A stretch of DNA of 47,711 nt from Oscillospiraceae bacterium (lineage in GTDB: Bacteria > Bacillota > Clostridia > Oscillospirales > Ruminococcaceae), in NCBI GenBank assembly GCA_902362965.1, contig CABIYQ010000015.1, positions 1-47,711 on the forward strand. The letters are read 5' to 3'. A model generated the notes under the pieces. It saw only the letters and a program-made list of their open reading frames with translations. It was not told the origin of the DNA and searched no databases. Both the position numbers and the translations under genes were made by a program. Below, one piece after another: positions 7,402 through 16,098 of this stretch; the first letter of the stretch is position 1; each line of letters begins with the position of its first letter.

Positions 7402-8691
7402 TTAAATACAATTAAAATAAAATTCATCTTCAAATTTAGATTTATCATCTGCCAAATTATATTTTGTAAGAGTATATGATAAGTGTGAGAACATTGTTTC
7501 ATAAATTTCTTCAGACAGATTATTTTTAACAAAATCGCTTTTTTCAGCAATGGCAACAGCTTCTTCAAGGGTTCCCGGAAGCTCGTCAAAATTAGAAGTA
7601 GAACCGCATGTAAACGTTTTTTCGCTTAACGGCATTTTATTTTCAATGCCTTCAAATCCGGCTGCGAGAAGCAGTTTGAATACTATATAAGGATTGCATG
7701 AAGCGTCTGCGGAACGCACTTCTATTCTTGGGTGTTTTCCGGCAGTATAAGGAATTCTGATAAGCTGTGAACGGTTTTCAAATGACCAGTTTACATATTT
7801 TGGAGCAAAATGCTCTCCCAAACGCTTATAAGAATTGGTTATAGGATTAAGAAAACATGTTATTTCCCTTATTCTGTTTAAAATTCCCGCAACAAACTGA
7901 CTGCCGAGCTCAGTTTGGGTTTCCGGAGTAGGAGAAAAAATGTGTTCGCCGTTCTTTTTTATAGCTATTCCTATATGCAGTCCGCTTCCGAACTGGTTTT
8001 CCAGAGGTTTAGGCATGAAAGTTGCAAACAGACCGTTTTGTGCCGCAACATTTTTAACGACAGTTTTGTAGTATACCATGTTATCGGCAGATGTCAAAGC
8101 ATCACTTCTTTTAAAATCGATTTCATTCTGTCCTGCGCCGTAGGTATGCCGTGAACTTTGGGGATTAAATCCCATTTCTTCAAGAGAAAGACAGATTTCA
8201 CGTCTTACGTTTTCACACTTGTCCAGCGGAGCGATATCAAGGTAACCTGCATTGTCATGAGGAATTTTTGTAGGTTCTCCGTTTTCGTCTGTATTGAACA
8301 GATAAAACTCGCATTTTGTATCAATTTCGCAGCTATAATTTTTTCGTTTTAAGTTATCAATATAACTGCTGAGTTCATTTCTTAGGTCGCCTTTATAATC
8401 AGAGCCGTCAGTACATTTAATGTTGCAGAAAAAACGTATAACCCGACCTGTTTTGGGCCTCCACGGAAGAACAGAAAGAGTAGATATATCCGGAAAAAGC
8501 AGAAGATCGGAATGGCATCCGGCAAGAGTTGTTGCGTCAAAAGGAATGCCGTGTTCAAAAGCGTAGGGAAGCTCGTCAGGCATAATGGCGATATTTTTCA
8601 GATTACCATGGATATCAGCAAAAGTAAGTCTGATAAATTTAACGTCGTTTTCCTCTACAAAGCTTAATATTTCTTTAGGTGTGTAATTCAT
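7402..8691 (-). CDS. glutamine synthetase-like protein (GSI family, divergent active site)
   Basis: 429 aa from ATG 8691, where GGAG precedes MNYTPKEI; the upstream TTG has no site. GSI landmarks are present: FADIHGNLKN, GAGQNEIDF (Glu220 equivalent), FMPKP, GSGLHIG (His269), NSYKRL, and RIEVRSAD. However, the usual HEV before GxGQxE is HTY, the usual P-E-x-E-F is T-K-C-E-F, and the D50 loop (F-D-G-S-S) is F-D-A-T-T. Two classical metal-ligand glutamates (E129 and E212 in enterobacterial numbering) thus appear replaced. It could still amidate glutamate or may have another amine substrate. It is first in an operon with the ANTAR gene and has its own promoter and structured leader. Confidence 0.75.
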   Translation of the reverse strand: MNYTPKEILSFVEENDVKFIRLTFADIHGNLKNIAIMPDELPYAFEHGIPFDATTLAGCHSDLLLFPDISTLSVLPWRPKTGRVIRFFCNIKCTDGSDYKGDLRNELSSYIDNLKRKNYSCEIDTKCEFYLFNTDENGEPTKIPHDNAGYLDIAPLDKCENVRREICLSLEEMGFNPQSSRHTYGAGQNEIDFKRSDALTSADNMVYYKTVVKNVAAQNGLFATFMPKPLENQFGSGLHIGIAIKKNGEHIFSPTPETQTELGSQFVAGILNRIREITCFLNPITNSYKRLGEHFAPKYVNWSFENRSQLIRIPYTAGKHPRIEVRSADASCNPYIVFKLLLAAGFEGIENKMPLSEKTFTCGSTSNFDELPGTLEEAVAIAEKSDFVKNNLSEEIYETMFSHLSYTLTKYNLADDKSKFEDEFYFNCI

Positions 8692-8721
8692 ATCACTAAA
8701 CTCCGTTTTCAAATATTAATA

Positions 8722-8760
8722 TACAAAAATAAAGCAGGGATAGCTTCAATTCTATCCCTA
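8722..8760 (-). terminator. attenuator-type terminator in the glnA-like leader
   Basis: On the minus strand AGGGATAG and CTATCCCT pair around an 8-base loop and are followed by GCTTTATTTTT, 31 bases before the glnA-like start codon and downstream of its promoter. A terminator placed in a leader is the expected target for ANTAR antitermination. The loop contains ATTGAA, which also has A at 1 and G at 4. Confidence 0.7.
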
Positions 8761-8834
8761 TTATTATACGATATTTTTTAACCGATGTAAATAGTACAGA
8801 TTAAAATCATAGTATTTTTATTTACTTAATAATC

Positions 8835-8897
8835 AGAATAAAGGCGTTCACTAGTACTGTTTCAATTGGATGCAATACTGATGAACACCTTTGTTCT
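8835..8897. repeat. long imperfect inverted repeat in the glnA-like leader
   Basis: About 25 bases (8835-8859) pair imperfectly with 8873-8897. On the transcribed minus strand the 5' arm contains the small hairpin with the AAAGGT loop, and the 3' arm carries the matching CCTTT. The two structures exclude each other, so this region could switch. Confidence 0.6.
8883..8896 (-). promoter_or_regulatory. ANTAR-type hairpin, AAAGGT hexaloop, 5' end of the glnA-like leader
   Basis: Minus strand: GAAC-AAAGGT-GTTC, a 4-bp stem with a 6-base loop having A at position 1 and G at position 4, the known ANTAR contact rule. It lies only about four bases from the predicted transcription start. The amt leader has the same loop at the same place. 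Confidence 0.6.
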
Positions 8898-8906
8898 ATT
8901 TTTAAT

Positions 8907-8935
8907 ATAATACTATATTTTTACTAAAATGTCAA
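8907..8935 (-). promoter_or_regulatory. sigma-A promoter for the glnA-like/ANTAR operon
   Basis: On the minus strand TTGACA, 17 bases, TATTAT. The start is expected near 8900, giving a leader of about 210 bases. Confidence 0.75.
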
Positions 8936-9015
8936 GAAAATTCTTAAAAAAATATAGTATTATATATATGCGGGTGTTGAGGACGGAAATAAAAATATTT
9001 TTTTTGAAAAAATGC

Positions 9016-9044
9016 TTGACAAATTGAAATATTTGTTATATACT
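9016..9044 (+). promoter_or_regulatory. sigma-A promoter of the amt-PII gene
   Basis: TTGACA, exactly 17 bases, TATACT. The predicted transcript begins near 9051 and has a leader of about 105 bases. Confidence 0.8.
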
Positions 9045-9055
9045 TAAAACATAGA

Positions 9056-9069
9056 CAGCAAAGGTGCTG
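9056..9069 (+). promoter_or_regulatory. ANTAR-type hairpin, AAAGGT hexaloop, in the amt leader
   Basis: CAGC-AAAGGT-GCTG, a 4-bp stem and hexaloop with A1 and G4. Its 3' half overlaps the 5' arm of the terminator at 9062-9107, so forming this hairpin would disrupt the terminator. This is the arrangement expected for ANTAR control; the second stem of the classical two-hairpin target is not evident. Confidence 0.6.
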
Positions 9070-9107
9070 AGAAAGAAGTTAAAATTTCTTTTTCAGTACC
9101 TTTTTTT
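9062..9107 (+). terminator. attenuator terminator in the amt leader
   Basis: AGGTGCTGAGAAAGAA pairs with TTCTTTTTCAGTACCT (two G-U pairs), followed by seven T. It stands between the promoter and the ribosome site, so transcription of amt would stop here unless the stem is disrupted. Confidence 0.8.
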
Positions 9108-9156
9108 ATTTTCCGGAAAAGCAGTCAATAAATACATATTTTGGAGGATGATTAAT

Positions 9157-10902
9157 ATGGATGCTACTTTTAATGTATGGTTTTTAATCGGCGCTGCGCT
9201 GGTATTTTTCATGCAGTGCGGATTTGCAATGGTGGAAACCGGCTTTACAAGAGCAAAAAATGCCGGTAATATTATAATGAAAAACCTTATGGATTTCTGT
9301 ATCGGAACTGTTGTATTTATTTTAATAGGCTTTGGCTTGCTTTTCGGTGAAGATGCAGTGGGTCTTATCGGTAAACCAGGCTTTGATATTTTTACAAATT
9401 ATCAGAATTTTGACTGGTCAAATTTTGTTTTTAATCTTGTGTTCTGTGCTACAACTGCTACAATTGTTTCAGGCGCTATGGCAGAAAGAACAAAGTTTAT
9501 TTCATATTGTGTTTATTCAGGTGTTATTTCAGCTCTTATTTATCCGATTGAGGCTCACTGGATCTGGGGCGGCGGCTGGCTGTCTCAATGGGGATTCCAT
9601 GACTTTGCAGGTTCATGTGCAATTCACATGGTAGGCGGTATTTCCGCATTGATTGGCGCTAAAATCCTCGGACCTCGTATTGGTAAATTTGAAAAGAAAA
9701 ACGGTAAAATTACTAAAGTTCACGCAATTCCGGGACACTCTCTTACACTCGGTGCATTAGGATGTTTTATTCTTTGGTTTGGATGGTACGGATTTAACGG
9801 AGCTGCTGCAAAAACTGTAGAAGGTCTTGGTTCAATATTCGTAACAACGACAATTGCCCCCGCAGTTGCAACATTTGTTTGTATGATATTTACATGGCTT
9901 AAATACGGCAAGCCTGACGTTTCAATGTGTCTAAATGCTTCGCTTGCAGGTCTTGTCGGAGTTACAGCAGGTTGTGATGTTGTTGACGCTTTAGGTGCAA
10001 CAGCAATCGGTGTGGTTTCCGGTTTGCTTGTTCCGTTTGGCGTATGGCTTCTTGATCATAAGCTGCATATAGACGATCCTGTCGGCGCTGTAGCAGTACA
10101 TATGATGAATGGTATCTGGGGTACTATAGCCGTAGGTCTTTTTGCAACAGGCAATGCTCCTGAAAATGCAACATATGACGAACCTTTTAAAGGCTTATTC
10201 TATGGCGGAGGTTTTGATCTTCTCGGTAAACAGCTTGTAGGTATTCTTGCAGTCGGCGCATGGACAGCCGTTACAATTACAATTACATTCCTTGCAATCA
10301 AAGCTACAATCGGACTCAGAGCTTCCAAGAGAGAAGAAATTATTGGTCTTGATGCTACAGAGCATAATCTTCCATCCAGCTATGCTGACTTTATGCCGTC
10401 GTTTGAAAGTGTTACAGAAATGCAGACTCAGGGTGCAAAGGCTGGGGTAAATACTGCCGGAGTCGTACCTGTGGCACAGGCTGTTCCGGTTTCCGTTGAA
10501 ACTAAATCTACAGCTCCGTCAGACGGAACGCCTAAGCTGACAAAGCTATCAATTATCTGCAAACCGGAAAAACTTGAAACGCTTAAATCATCTCTCAGTT
10601 CTATAGGCGTAAAAGGCATTACAGTAACTAACGTTATGGGATATGGTACTCAGAAGGGTCAAAAGACATATTACCGTGGTGTTGAACGTGATGAAGTTCA
10701 GCTGCTTCCTAAAACAAAGGTTGAAGTTGTTGTTTCCAAAGTACCAGTTGATACGGTCGTTAATACCGCTAAACAAGCTTTATATACCGGTAATATCGGC
10801 GACGGTAAGATCTTTATCTTTGACGTAGAAAATGTTGTAAAGGTTAGAACAGGTGAAGTTGGTTTTGATGCCCTTCAAGGAGAAGATGAAGAATCATTTT
10901 AA
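9157..10902 (+). CDS. ammonium transporter fused to a PII signal protein (Amt-GlnK)
   Basis: 581 aa. Residues 1 to ~410 form an Amt/Rh channel with about eleven membrane helices (FMQCGFAMVETGFTRAKN; AHWIWGGGWL; HMVGGISALIGA; HMMNGIWGT), carrying ammonium across the membrane. After a linker (~430-480), residues ~485-575 are a PII domain (KLTKLSIICKPEKLETLK; T-loop YRGVERDEVQLLPK). In PII the T-loop plugs the Amt pore when ammonium is high. Tyr51, the uridylylation site of enterobacterial GlnB/K, is Arg here, so that switch is missing. ATG 9157 is chosen because GGAGG lies nine bases upstream. The gene is preceded by an ANTAR-style leader and followed by a terminator. No separate PII gene lies nearby. 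Confidence 0.93.
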   Translation: MDATFNVWFLIGAALVFFMQCGFAMVETGFTRAKNAGNIIMKNLMDFCIGTVVFILIGFGLLFGEDAVGLIGKPGFDIFTNYQNFDWSNFVFNLVFCATTATIVSGAMAERTKFISYCVYSGVISALIYPIEAHWIWGGGWLSQWGFHDFAGSCAIHMVGGISALIGAKILGPRIGKFEKKNGKITKVHAIPGHSLTLGALGCFILWFGWYGFNGAAAKTVEGLGSIFVTTTIAPAVATFVCMIFTWLKYGKPDVSMCLNASLAGLVGVTAGCDVVDALGATAIGVVSGLLVPFGVWLLDHKLHIDDPVGAVAVHMMNGIWGTIAVGLFATGNAPENATYDEPFKGLFYGGGFDLLGKQLVGILAVGAWTAVTITITFLAIKATIGLRASKREEIIGLDATEHNLPSSYADFMPSFESVTEMQTQGAKAGVNTAGVVPVAQAVPVSVETKSTAPSDGTPKLTKLSIICKPEKLETLKSSLSSIGVKGITVTNVMGYGTQKGQKTYYRGVERDEVQLLPKTKVEVVVSKVPVDTVVNTAKQALYTGNIGDGKIFIFDVENVVKVRTGEVGFDALQGEDEESF

Positions 10903-10904
10903 AT

Positions 10905-10938
10905 ATAAAAAATCCCTTGATTTTCAAGGGATTTTTTA
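10905..10938 (+). terminator. terminator after the amt-PII gene
   Basis: AAAAATCCCTTGA pairs with the mirrored AAGGGATTTTT over a short loop, then T-rich DNA. Confidence 0.85.
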
Positions 10939-10949
10939 TTTATGATATT

Positions 10950-10982
10950 GTTAATAAAATGTTAATAAAATGTTAATAAAAA
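10950..10982 (+). repeat. three tandem 11-mers upstream of the GH9 gene
   Basis: GTTAATAAAAT occurs three times end to end (10950, 10961, 10972, the last copy partly changed). It lies directly before the probable GH9 promoter, so it might be an AT-rich upstream element or operator array; simple slippage is equally possible. Confidence 0.6.
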
Positions 10983-11009
10983 AGCAATAAAATAAAATCG
11001 TGAATATTG

Positions 11010-11015
11010 TATAAT
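11010..11015 (+). promoter_or_regulatory. probable -10 element of the GH9 gene
   Basis: A perfect TATAAT lies 61 bases before the start codon. No good TTGACA is found 17 bases upstream, so this promoter may need an activator. Confidence 0.4.
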
Positions 11016-11075
11016 ATAATTATTGCAATGTGTATTTTTTTATATATTTTTACTGTTAAGAGAGGAAGGATATTT

Positions 11076-13403
11076 ATGAAGAGTTCAGGTATATTGAACA
11101 AAATTAAAGCTGCAGCAGTCAGTATATCGGTACTGGCGGCTGCTTTGGTTTCGCCGGGCGCCTTGTCGGAAGATTCTGCCGACGCTGCGGAAAGTATTAA
11201 CTATGCCAAGGCTTTGCAGTATTCGCTTTATCTTTATGACGCTAATATGTGCGGATCTGAGGTGGGAGAAAAATCACAGCTAGACTGGCGTGACGACTGT
11301 CATACTTATGATTCTAAGGTTTCAACGCCGTACGGAACAATGGATTTAAGCGGCGGTTATCATGACGCAGGCGATCATGCAAAATTCGGTCTGCCGGCAG
11401 CATATTCTGCCACTATGCTTGGTTGGGGGTATTATGAATTTAAAGACGCATATACCCAGACAGGTCAGGCGAATCACCTCAAAACAATAACGGATTATTT
11501 CTGTGATTATTTCAAGAGATGTACGGTATTTAACGGAACTTCTGTTAAGGCTTTCTGTTATCAAGTTGGCGATGGTAATACTGATCATGACGAATGGAAA
11601 TCACCTGAAAGTCAGACTCTTGCAAGACCTGCATATTTTGCTGATTCAAGTAATCCATGTACCGATGTAGTTGCAGAAACAGCAGCTGCGCTTGCTATGA
11701 ATTACCTGAATTTTAAAAATGAAGAAGATCTTTATTATGCAAAGGCTCTTTATGAGTTTGCAAAGACAAATAATAAGGGAAACCATAATTCCGCTCCGTT
11801 TTATCAAGGCACATGCTATCTGGACGATCTGGCACTGGCTTCAATTATTCTATATAAGGCAACAGGAACTTCTTCATATAAAACCGATTGTGCAAATTGG
11901 ATCAGTCAGTCTAACTGGGCGTATACAACTCAGCAGCCGCTATGTTGGGACAGTGTGTGGCCTGCTGTGAATGCGATATATGCAAACGAGTGGAACAGGG
12001 TGGCTGAAAATATTGACGTACTTAAGGGAAAAGCTAATTCCGAGGGCTATGCTTGTCACGATAATTGGGGATCGGCAAGATATAATACAGCTGAGCAGCT
12101 TATATGTCTGGTATATGATAAATATAATAATTCAAATTCTTATACGACATGGGCGAAAGGTCAGATGGAGTATCTTTTCGGAAACAATAAACTTGGAAAT
12201 TGTTATATGGTAGGTTATAGCAGTAATTCAGTAAAGCATCCGCACCATAGAGCAGCAACAGGCTTTACTAATTTTCCGTCAGAAAATAAGGGAAAAGAAC
12301 ATGCATATGTGCTTGTAGGCGCTCTTGTAGGCGGCCCTGACAGAGACGGAAATTATTACGATGTTACTGATGAATACCACTATACAGAAGTATCTGTTGA
12401 CTACAATGCCGGGTTTGTGGGTGCTTTGGCAGGACTTTATCTGAAATATGGTTCAGGACAGTCTGTGGATTCAAGTATTCCAGGTGTTTCCGGATCAACC
12501 CCTGTAGTTACTACACCGGCAGTTACAACAACTCCAGTTGTTACAAAACCAATTATAACATCAGCTTCAACCAGTTCTTCGTCATCTTCAACTTCATCAA
12601 AAGTGACACAAGAAATTACAACTACATCAAAGTCTGTTGTTACCAGTACTTCTGCAACAGGCGGGGCTGATAGCGGAACAAAGGTTGTTAATGTAAATAC
12701 CTCGCTTAATTATTCCAGTGACAATAATAAGATGTATAAAGTAAATATTTCTGATTTAGTACCAAGCGGAGCAAAAGCAGAAAAATTTATTATAAAGCTT
12801 TCTGCTAACGGTAATATTGGTTCTCCGTCTATCGGCGGCGGAATTTCAGTGACTAACAATACTAATAATTGGCTTGATTTAAACGGAATTCAGAATTTCA
12901 GCGGTTCGTCGGGTACAATAGAATTTGATGTTTCTTCAATTAAGAATGATATTCAATACGATGGAGGTATTTTCCAGATAGGATACTGGTGGGGAGAACA
13001 GTCAAATATAAATGTTGATTCAATAACATGTATTTATACTTCTGAAAGTCAAGCGGTTACTACTGCTTCAACTGCGGTTACTACCAGAAAAACCACGGTG
13101 TCTTCAACTGTTTCAACTAAGATAACGGCTGGTACTACTACTGCTGCAACGACGCCGGATTACGGCGACATTGACTGGGATAAGGTAAAGTACGGTGATG
13201 TTAATCAGGACGGTTATGTAGATTCGGCTGATATAGTTGTTATTAATAAATACCTGTTGAGTCAAGTTGAATATCCGATGAAAAATGCAACTGCTATGGA
13301 AAATGCGGATTGTGACCGTGACGGTGAAATTACAACCAAGGATTCATTTGTGATAATAAATTGCGCTTTGGGATTAATTAATGAAAGTCAAATTGGAAAA
13401 TAA
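11076..13403 (+). CDS. cellulosomal endoglucanase, GH9 catalytic domain + CBM-like domain + dockerin
   Basis: 775 aa, secreted (signal peptide to about residue 35). GH9 domain, residues ~40-455: SGGYHDAGDH (catalytic base/nucleophile pair Asp97/Asp100), HPHHR (388-392) and acid Glu438 in YTEVSVDYNAG. A Thr/Ser/Pro linker leads to a ~130-residue beta-rich module (VNTSLNYSS ... GYWWGEQSNI) that looks carbohydrate-binding but whose family I cannot fix. A second T-rich linker leads to a dockerin: GDVNQDGYVDSADIVVIN and ADCDRDGEITTKDSFVI. Hydrolyses beta-1,4-glucan on the cell surface or in a cellulosome. ATG 11076 follows GAGAGGAAGG. It has no scaffoldin nearby. Confidence 0.92.
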   Translation: MKSSGILNKIKAAAVSISVLAAALVSPGALSEDSADAAESINYAKALQYSLYLYDANMCGSEVGEKSQLDWRDDCHTYDSKVSTPYGTMDLSGGYHDAGDHAKFGLPAAYSATMLGWGYYEFKDAYTQTGQANHLKTITDYFCDYFKRCTVFNGTSVKAFCYQVGDGNTDHDEWKSPESQTLARPAYFADSSNPCTDVVAETAAALAMNYLNFKNEEDLYYAKALYEFAKTNNKGNHNSAPFYQGTCYLDDLALASIILYKATGTSSYKTDCANWISQSNWAYTTQQPLCWDSVWPAVNAIYANEWNRVAENIDVLKGKANSEGYACHDNWGSARYNTAEQLICLVYDKYNNSNSYTTWAKGQMEYLFGNNKLGNCYMVGYSSNSVKHPHHRAATGFTNFPSENKGKEHAYVLVGALVGGPDRDGNYYDVTDEYHYTEVSVDYNAGFVGALAGLYLKYGSGQSVDSSIPGVSGSTPVVTTPAVTTTPVVTKPIITSASTSSSSSSTSSKVTQEITTTSKSVVTSTSATGGADSGTKVVNVNTSLNYSSDNNKMYKVNISDLVPSGAKAEKFIIKLSANGNIGSPSIGGGISVTNNTNNWLDLNGIQNFSGSSGTIEFDVSSIKNDIQYDGGIFQIGYWWGEQSNINVDSITCIYTSESQAVTTASTAVTTRKTTVSSTVSTKITAGTTTAATTPDYGDIDWDKVKYGDVNQDGYVDSADIVVINKYLLSQVEYPMKNATAMENADCDRDGEITTKDSFVIINCALGLINESQIGK

Positions 13404-13454
13404 TTAAAATACAGACCGCAAAATAACCAGGTTTTAAATTTATATTTATAGGTA

Positions 13455-13483
13455 TTGACAAAATAAGAGCATAAGTGTATAAT
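13455..13483 (+). promoter_or_regulatory. promoter of metK and its SAM riboswitch
   Basis: TTGACA, 17 bases, TATAAT; the S-box begins about 20 bases downstream. Confidence 0.85.
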
Positions 13484-13501
13484 ATAGACAAGAAATAAAT
13501 T

Positions 13502-13610
13502 CGCCTTATCAAGAGCGGTGGAGGAACAGGTCCTGTGAAGCCCGGCAACCTAATTGTGATATAATCAAGAAAGGTGCTAATTCCTGCGGTTTATCCGAGA
13601 GATGAGGATT
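13502..13610 (+). ncRNA. SAM-I riboswitch (S-box)
   Basis: Contains the hallmark segments CTTATCAAGAG, GGTGGAGG, AAGCCCGGCAACC, AAGGTGCTAATTCC and GAGAGATGAGG in the right order. It binds S-adenosylmethionine and turns off the following gene by termination. Here it senses the product of the enzyme encoded downstream. Confidence 0.95.
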
Positions 13611-13624
13611 TTAATAAAAATCAC

Positions 13625-13655
13625 AGTGTCCGGATATGATTCGGACACTTTTTCT
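13625..13655 (+). terminator. expression-platform terminator of the SAM riboswitch
   Basis: AGTGTCCG pairs with CGGACACT around a nine-base loop, then TTTTTCTTTT. Formed when SAM is bound. Confidence 0.9.
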
Positions 13656-13718
13656 TTTATACAGGGTGAATTTTTCTTGAAATTTTGAAAGGAGGCTGCC
13701 AAATGGCAGCGAAAAGAA

Positions 13719-14906
13719 ATGGCAAAAAAATTTTTTACATCTGAATCAGTTACTGAAGGACATCCTGATAAAATCTGCGATCAGGTATCTGATGCAATTC
13801 TGGATGCCCTTCTGGAGCAGGATCCTAATTCGAGAGTAGCTTGTGAAACTGTCTGCACAACAGGTATGGTAATGTGCATGGGCGAAATAAGCACTAAAGC
13901 TTATGCTGATATTCCGAAAATTGTAAGAGAGGTTATTGTTGATATCGGATATGATCGGGCTAAGTATGGATTTGATGGCTATACATGTTCAGTGATTACA
14001 ACAATCGACGAGCAGTCGGGCGATATTGCAATGGGTGTGAACGAGGCGCTTGAATCAAAGGAAGGCGATATGTCGGACGATAATTCAACAGGCGCCGGCG
14101 ATCAGGGACTTATGTTCGGATATGCCTGCAATGAAACTCCGGAGCTTATGCCTATGCCGATTTCTATGGCTCATAAGCTTGCGCTGAAGCTTACCGAAGT
14201 AAGAAAGGACGGTACCTTGCGTTACCTTCGTCCTGACGGAAAAACGCAGGTTACTGTTGAATATGATGATGATAAGCCGGTAAGAATTGAAACTATTGTA
14301 GTTTCATCACAGCATGCTCCGGAAATCACACTTGATCAGATAAAGAAAGATATTATTGAATATGTAATCAAACCTGTTGTTCCGGCAGAGCTGATTGACG
14401 AAAATACTAAATATTATATTAACCCTACAGGTCGTTTTGTAATTGGCGGTCCTCAGGGCGACAGCGGTCTTACAGGAAGAAAAATTATAGTTGATACTTA
14501 CGGCGGTTATTCCCGTCACGGCGGCGGAGCATTTTCAGGTAAGGATCCTACAAAGGTTGACAGATCTGCGGCATATGCGGCGAGATATATTGCCAAGAAT
14601 GTTGTTGCTGCCGGACTTGCAGATAAGTGTGAAGTTCAGCTGGCATATGCAATAGGAGTTGCCAAACCTGTTTCCATACTTATTGACACATTCGGTACGG
14701 GAAAGGTTGACGAAGAGAAGCTTTCAGCTGCTGTTGACAAGGTGTTCGATCTTCGTCCTGCCGCAATCATCAAGATGCTTGATTTAAGAAAGCCTCAGTA
14801 TAGAAAGCTTGCCGCTTACGGTCATATGGGACGTGAAGATTTAGGCGTTGTATGGGAAAAAACTGATAAAGTTGACGCAATAAAAGAGGCTTTGGCGGAA
14901 CTATAA
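13719..14906 (+). CDS. metK: S-adenosylmethionine synthetase
   Basis: 395 aa, full length. Makes SAM from methionine and ATP. Diagnostic motifs: [17 protein letters not shown] (N-terminal ATP/Met binding), [33 protein letters not shown] and [20 protein letters not shown]. The SAM riboswitch and terminator directly upstream regulate it. ATG 13719 begins [10 protein letters not shown] as in other MetK proteins. Monocistronic: a terminator follows. Confidence 0.98.
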   Translation: MAKKFFTSESVTEGHPDKICDQVSDAILDALLEQDPNSRVACETVCTTGMVMCMGEISTKAYADIPKIVREVIVDIGYDRAKYGFDGYTCSVITTIDEQSGDIAMGVNEALESKEGDMSDDNSTGAGDQGLMFGYACNETPELMPMPISMAHKLALKLTEVRKDGTLRYLRPDGKTQVTVEYDDDKPVRIETIVVSSQHAPEITLDQIKKDIIEYVIKPVVPAELIDENTKYYINPTGRFVIGGPQGDSGLTGRKIIVDTYGGYSRHGGGAFSGKDPTKVDRSAAYAARYIAKNVVAAGLADKCEVQLAYAIGVAKPVSILIDTFGTGKVDEEKLSAAVDKVFDLRPAAIIKMLDLRKPQYRKLAAYGHMGREDLGVVWEKTDKVDAIKEALAEL

Positions 14907-14924
14907 TTTTTAGTAAATGTTGAT

Positions 14925-14950
14925 AAAGCCCGTTAATACGGGCTTTATTT
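14925..14950 (+). terminator. terminator after metK
   Basis: AAAGCCCG-TTAATA-CGGGCTTT, then ATTTAT. Confidence 0.8.
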
Positions 14951-14975
14951 ATGATTATAAAAAGGAGGAATAAAA

Positions 14976-16061
14976 ATGCAGTTAAGAAAAATGTTCAGCG
15001 GAATTTTGACTGCTGCGGTTTCCTTTACGGCGGTGTTATGTATTGGTCAGAATAGAAGCGATAATCCTGTAAGAGTATCTGCGGCGGAGGAGCCGGTAAA
15101 AATTATGGCGTTGGGCGATTCCATAACAGACGGTTATTTCGGGACCGACGGATATCGCAAATATTTTTATCACAATATGACTGAAATGGGTCATGACATT
15201 GATATGGTCGGCGCAAAGGATTACAGCGGCTGGAATCCCTCATATACTGACAGTAACGGGGTGACCTTTGAGTATGACGGAGACCATTCCGGCTACAGCG
15301 GATATGCAATTCAGTATATGACCGGTACTGAAACAAGACAAGGACTGTTGGAAACAGTGCAGAGTACTGATATGATAAAAAAATGCGATCCGGATATTGT
15401 TTTGCTGCAAATCGGAACAAACGATATTTTAAGCAATTATAATGAAGGTATAATAGACCGTCTTGAAAATCTTGTAAACGTTATACTTGAAGATATGAAT
15501 GATTCTGATGACGTTGTTTTTGTTTCTACTATTCCGTATATGGACGTTTTAATGGTTTATGATTGGTTCTGGTCATACGGGGAGGTTAAATCCGATAATT
15601 CTCAGGAGGACTTTGCAAAGATTGTTCATGGATATGTAGACAGTTACAATGATCAGATAAAGCAGATGGTAACGGAAATGCAGACGCAGGGAAAACCCAT
15701 AAAATTTGCAGATATCAACAGTGTTATTGATCCGTCAACTGATTTGCAGGATGGTATTCACCCTAATGAGACAGGCTATCAAAAAATGGGAACTTACTGG
15801 TCAAATCTTGTGGATGATTATTTGAGTACTGAGCCTGAAACTACAACTGAGGAAACAACATCGGCTGATAAGTATAAAAAAGGCGATGTAAATACTGACG
15901 GTGAGATTAATGTTTCTGATATGATTGTTTTACAGAAATATCTGCTGAAAAAAGGCGGTATTCTTCCGGAACAGACTTACTATGCAGATATGGACAATAA
16001 TAACATGCTGAATATATTTGACAGTATTCAGCTGAAACGTTTGCTGATATTAAACGAATAA
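14976..16061 (+). CDS. secreted SGNH/GDSL esterase (CE3-like) with dockerin
   Basis: 361 aa with a signal peptide (to about residue 37). SGNH hydrolase domain, residues ~42-285: block I GDSIT with Ser49, GTND (147-150) and DGIHP with Asp259/His262 complete the triad; layout fits carbohydrate esterase family 3 acetyl-xylan esterases. A TTTEETTS linker leads to a dockerin (GDVNTDGEINVSDMIVLQKYLL; second loop DMDNNNMLNIFD is degenerate). Removes acetyl groups from plant xylan alongside the GH9 enzyme. ATG 14976 follows AAAGGAGGAA. Its dockerin resembles that of the GH9 protein rather than those of the LRR proteins. Confidence 0.85.
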   Translation: MQLRKMFSGILTAAVSFTAVLCIGQNRSDNPVRVSAAEEPVKIMALGDSITDGYFGTDGYRKYFYHNMTEMGHDIDMVGAKDYSGWNPSYTDSNGVTFEYDGDHSGYSGYAIQYMTGTETRQGLLETVQSTDMIKKCDPDIVLLQIGTNDILSNYNEGIIDRLENLVNVILEDMNDSDDVVFVSTIPYMDVLMVYDWFWSYGEVKSDNSQEDFAKIVHGYVDSYNDQIKQMVTEMQTQGKPIKFADINSVIDPSTDLQDGIHPNETGYQKMGTYWSNLVDDYLSTEPETTTEETTSADKYKKGDVNTDGEINVSDMIVLQKYLLKKGGILPEQTYYADMDNNNMLNIFDSIQLKRLLILNE

Positions 16062-16098
16062 AAAATAAGAATCCTCCCTTTTGGAGGATTCTTATTTT
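16061..16098. terminator. bidirectional terminator, esterase / DUF1294 gene
   Basis: AAGAATCCTCC and GGAGGATTCTT form an 11-bp stem flanked by A-rich and T-rich runs. It overlaps the end of the DUF1294 gene. Confidence 0.85.

Noticed and set aside
8713..8900. T-box leader for the glnA-like gene
   Set aside because: No T-box sequence (TGGNACCGCG type) or specifier stem is present.
13576..13584. AAAGGT in the metK leader as another ANTAR target
   Set aside because: It is the conserved AAGGTGCTAATTCC part of the SAM riboswitch and not a hexaloop.
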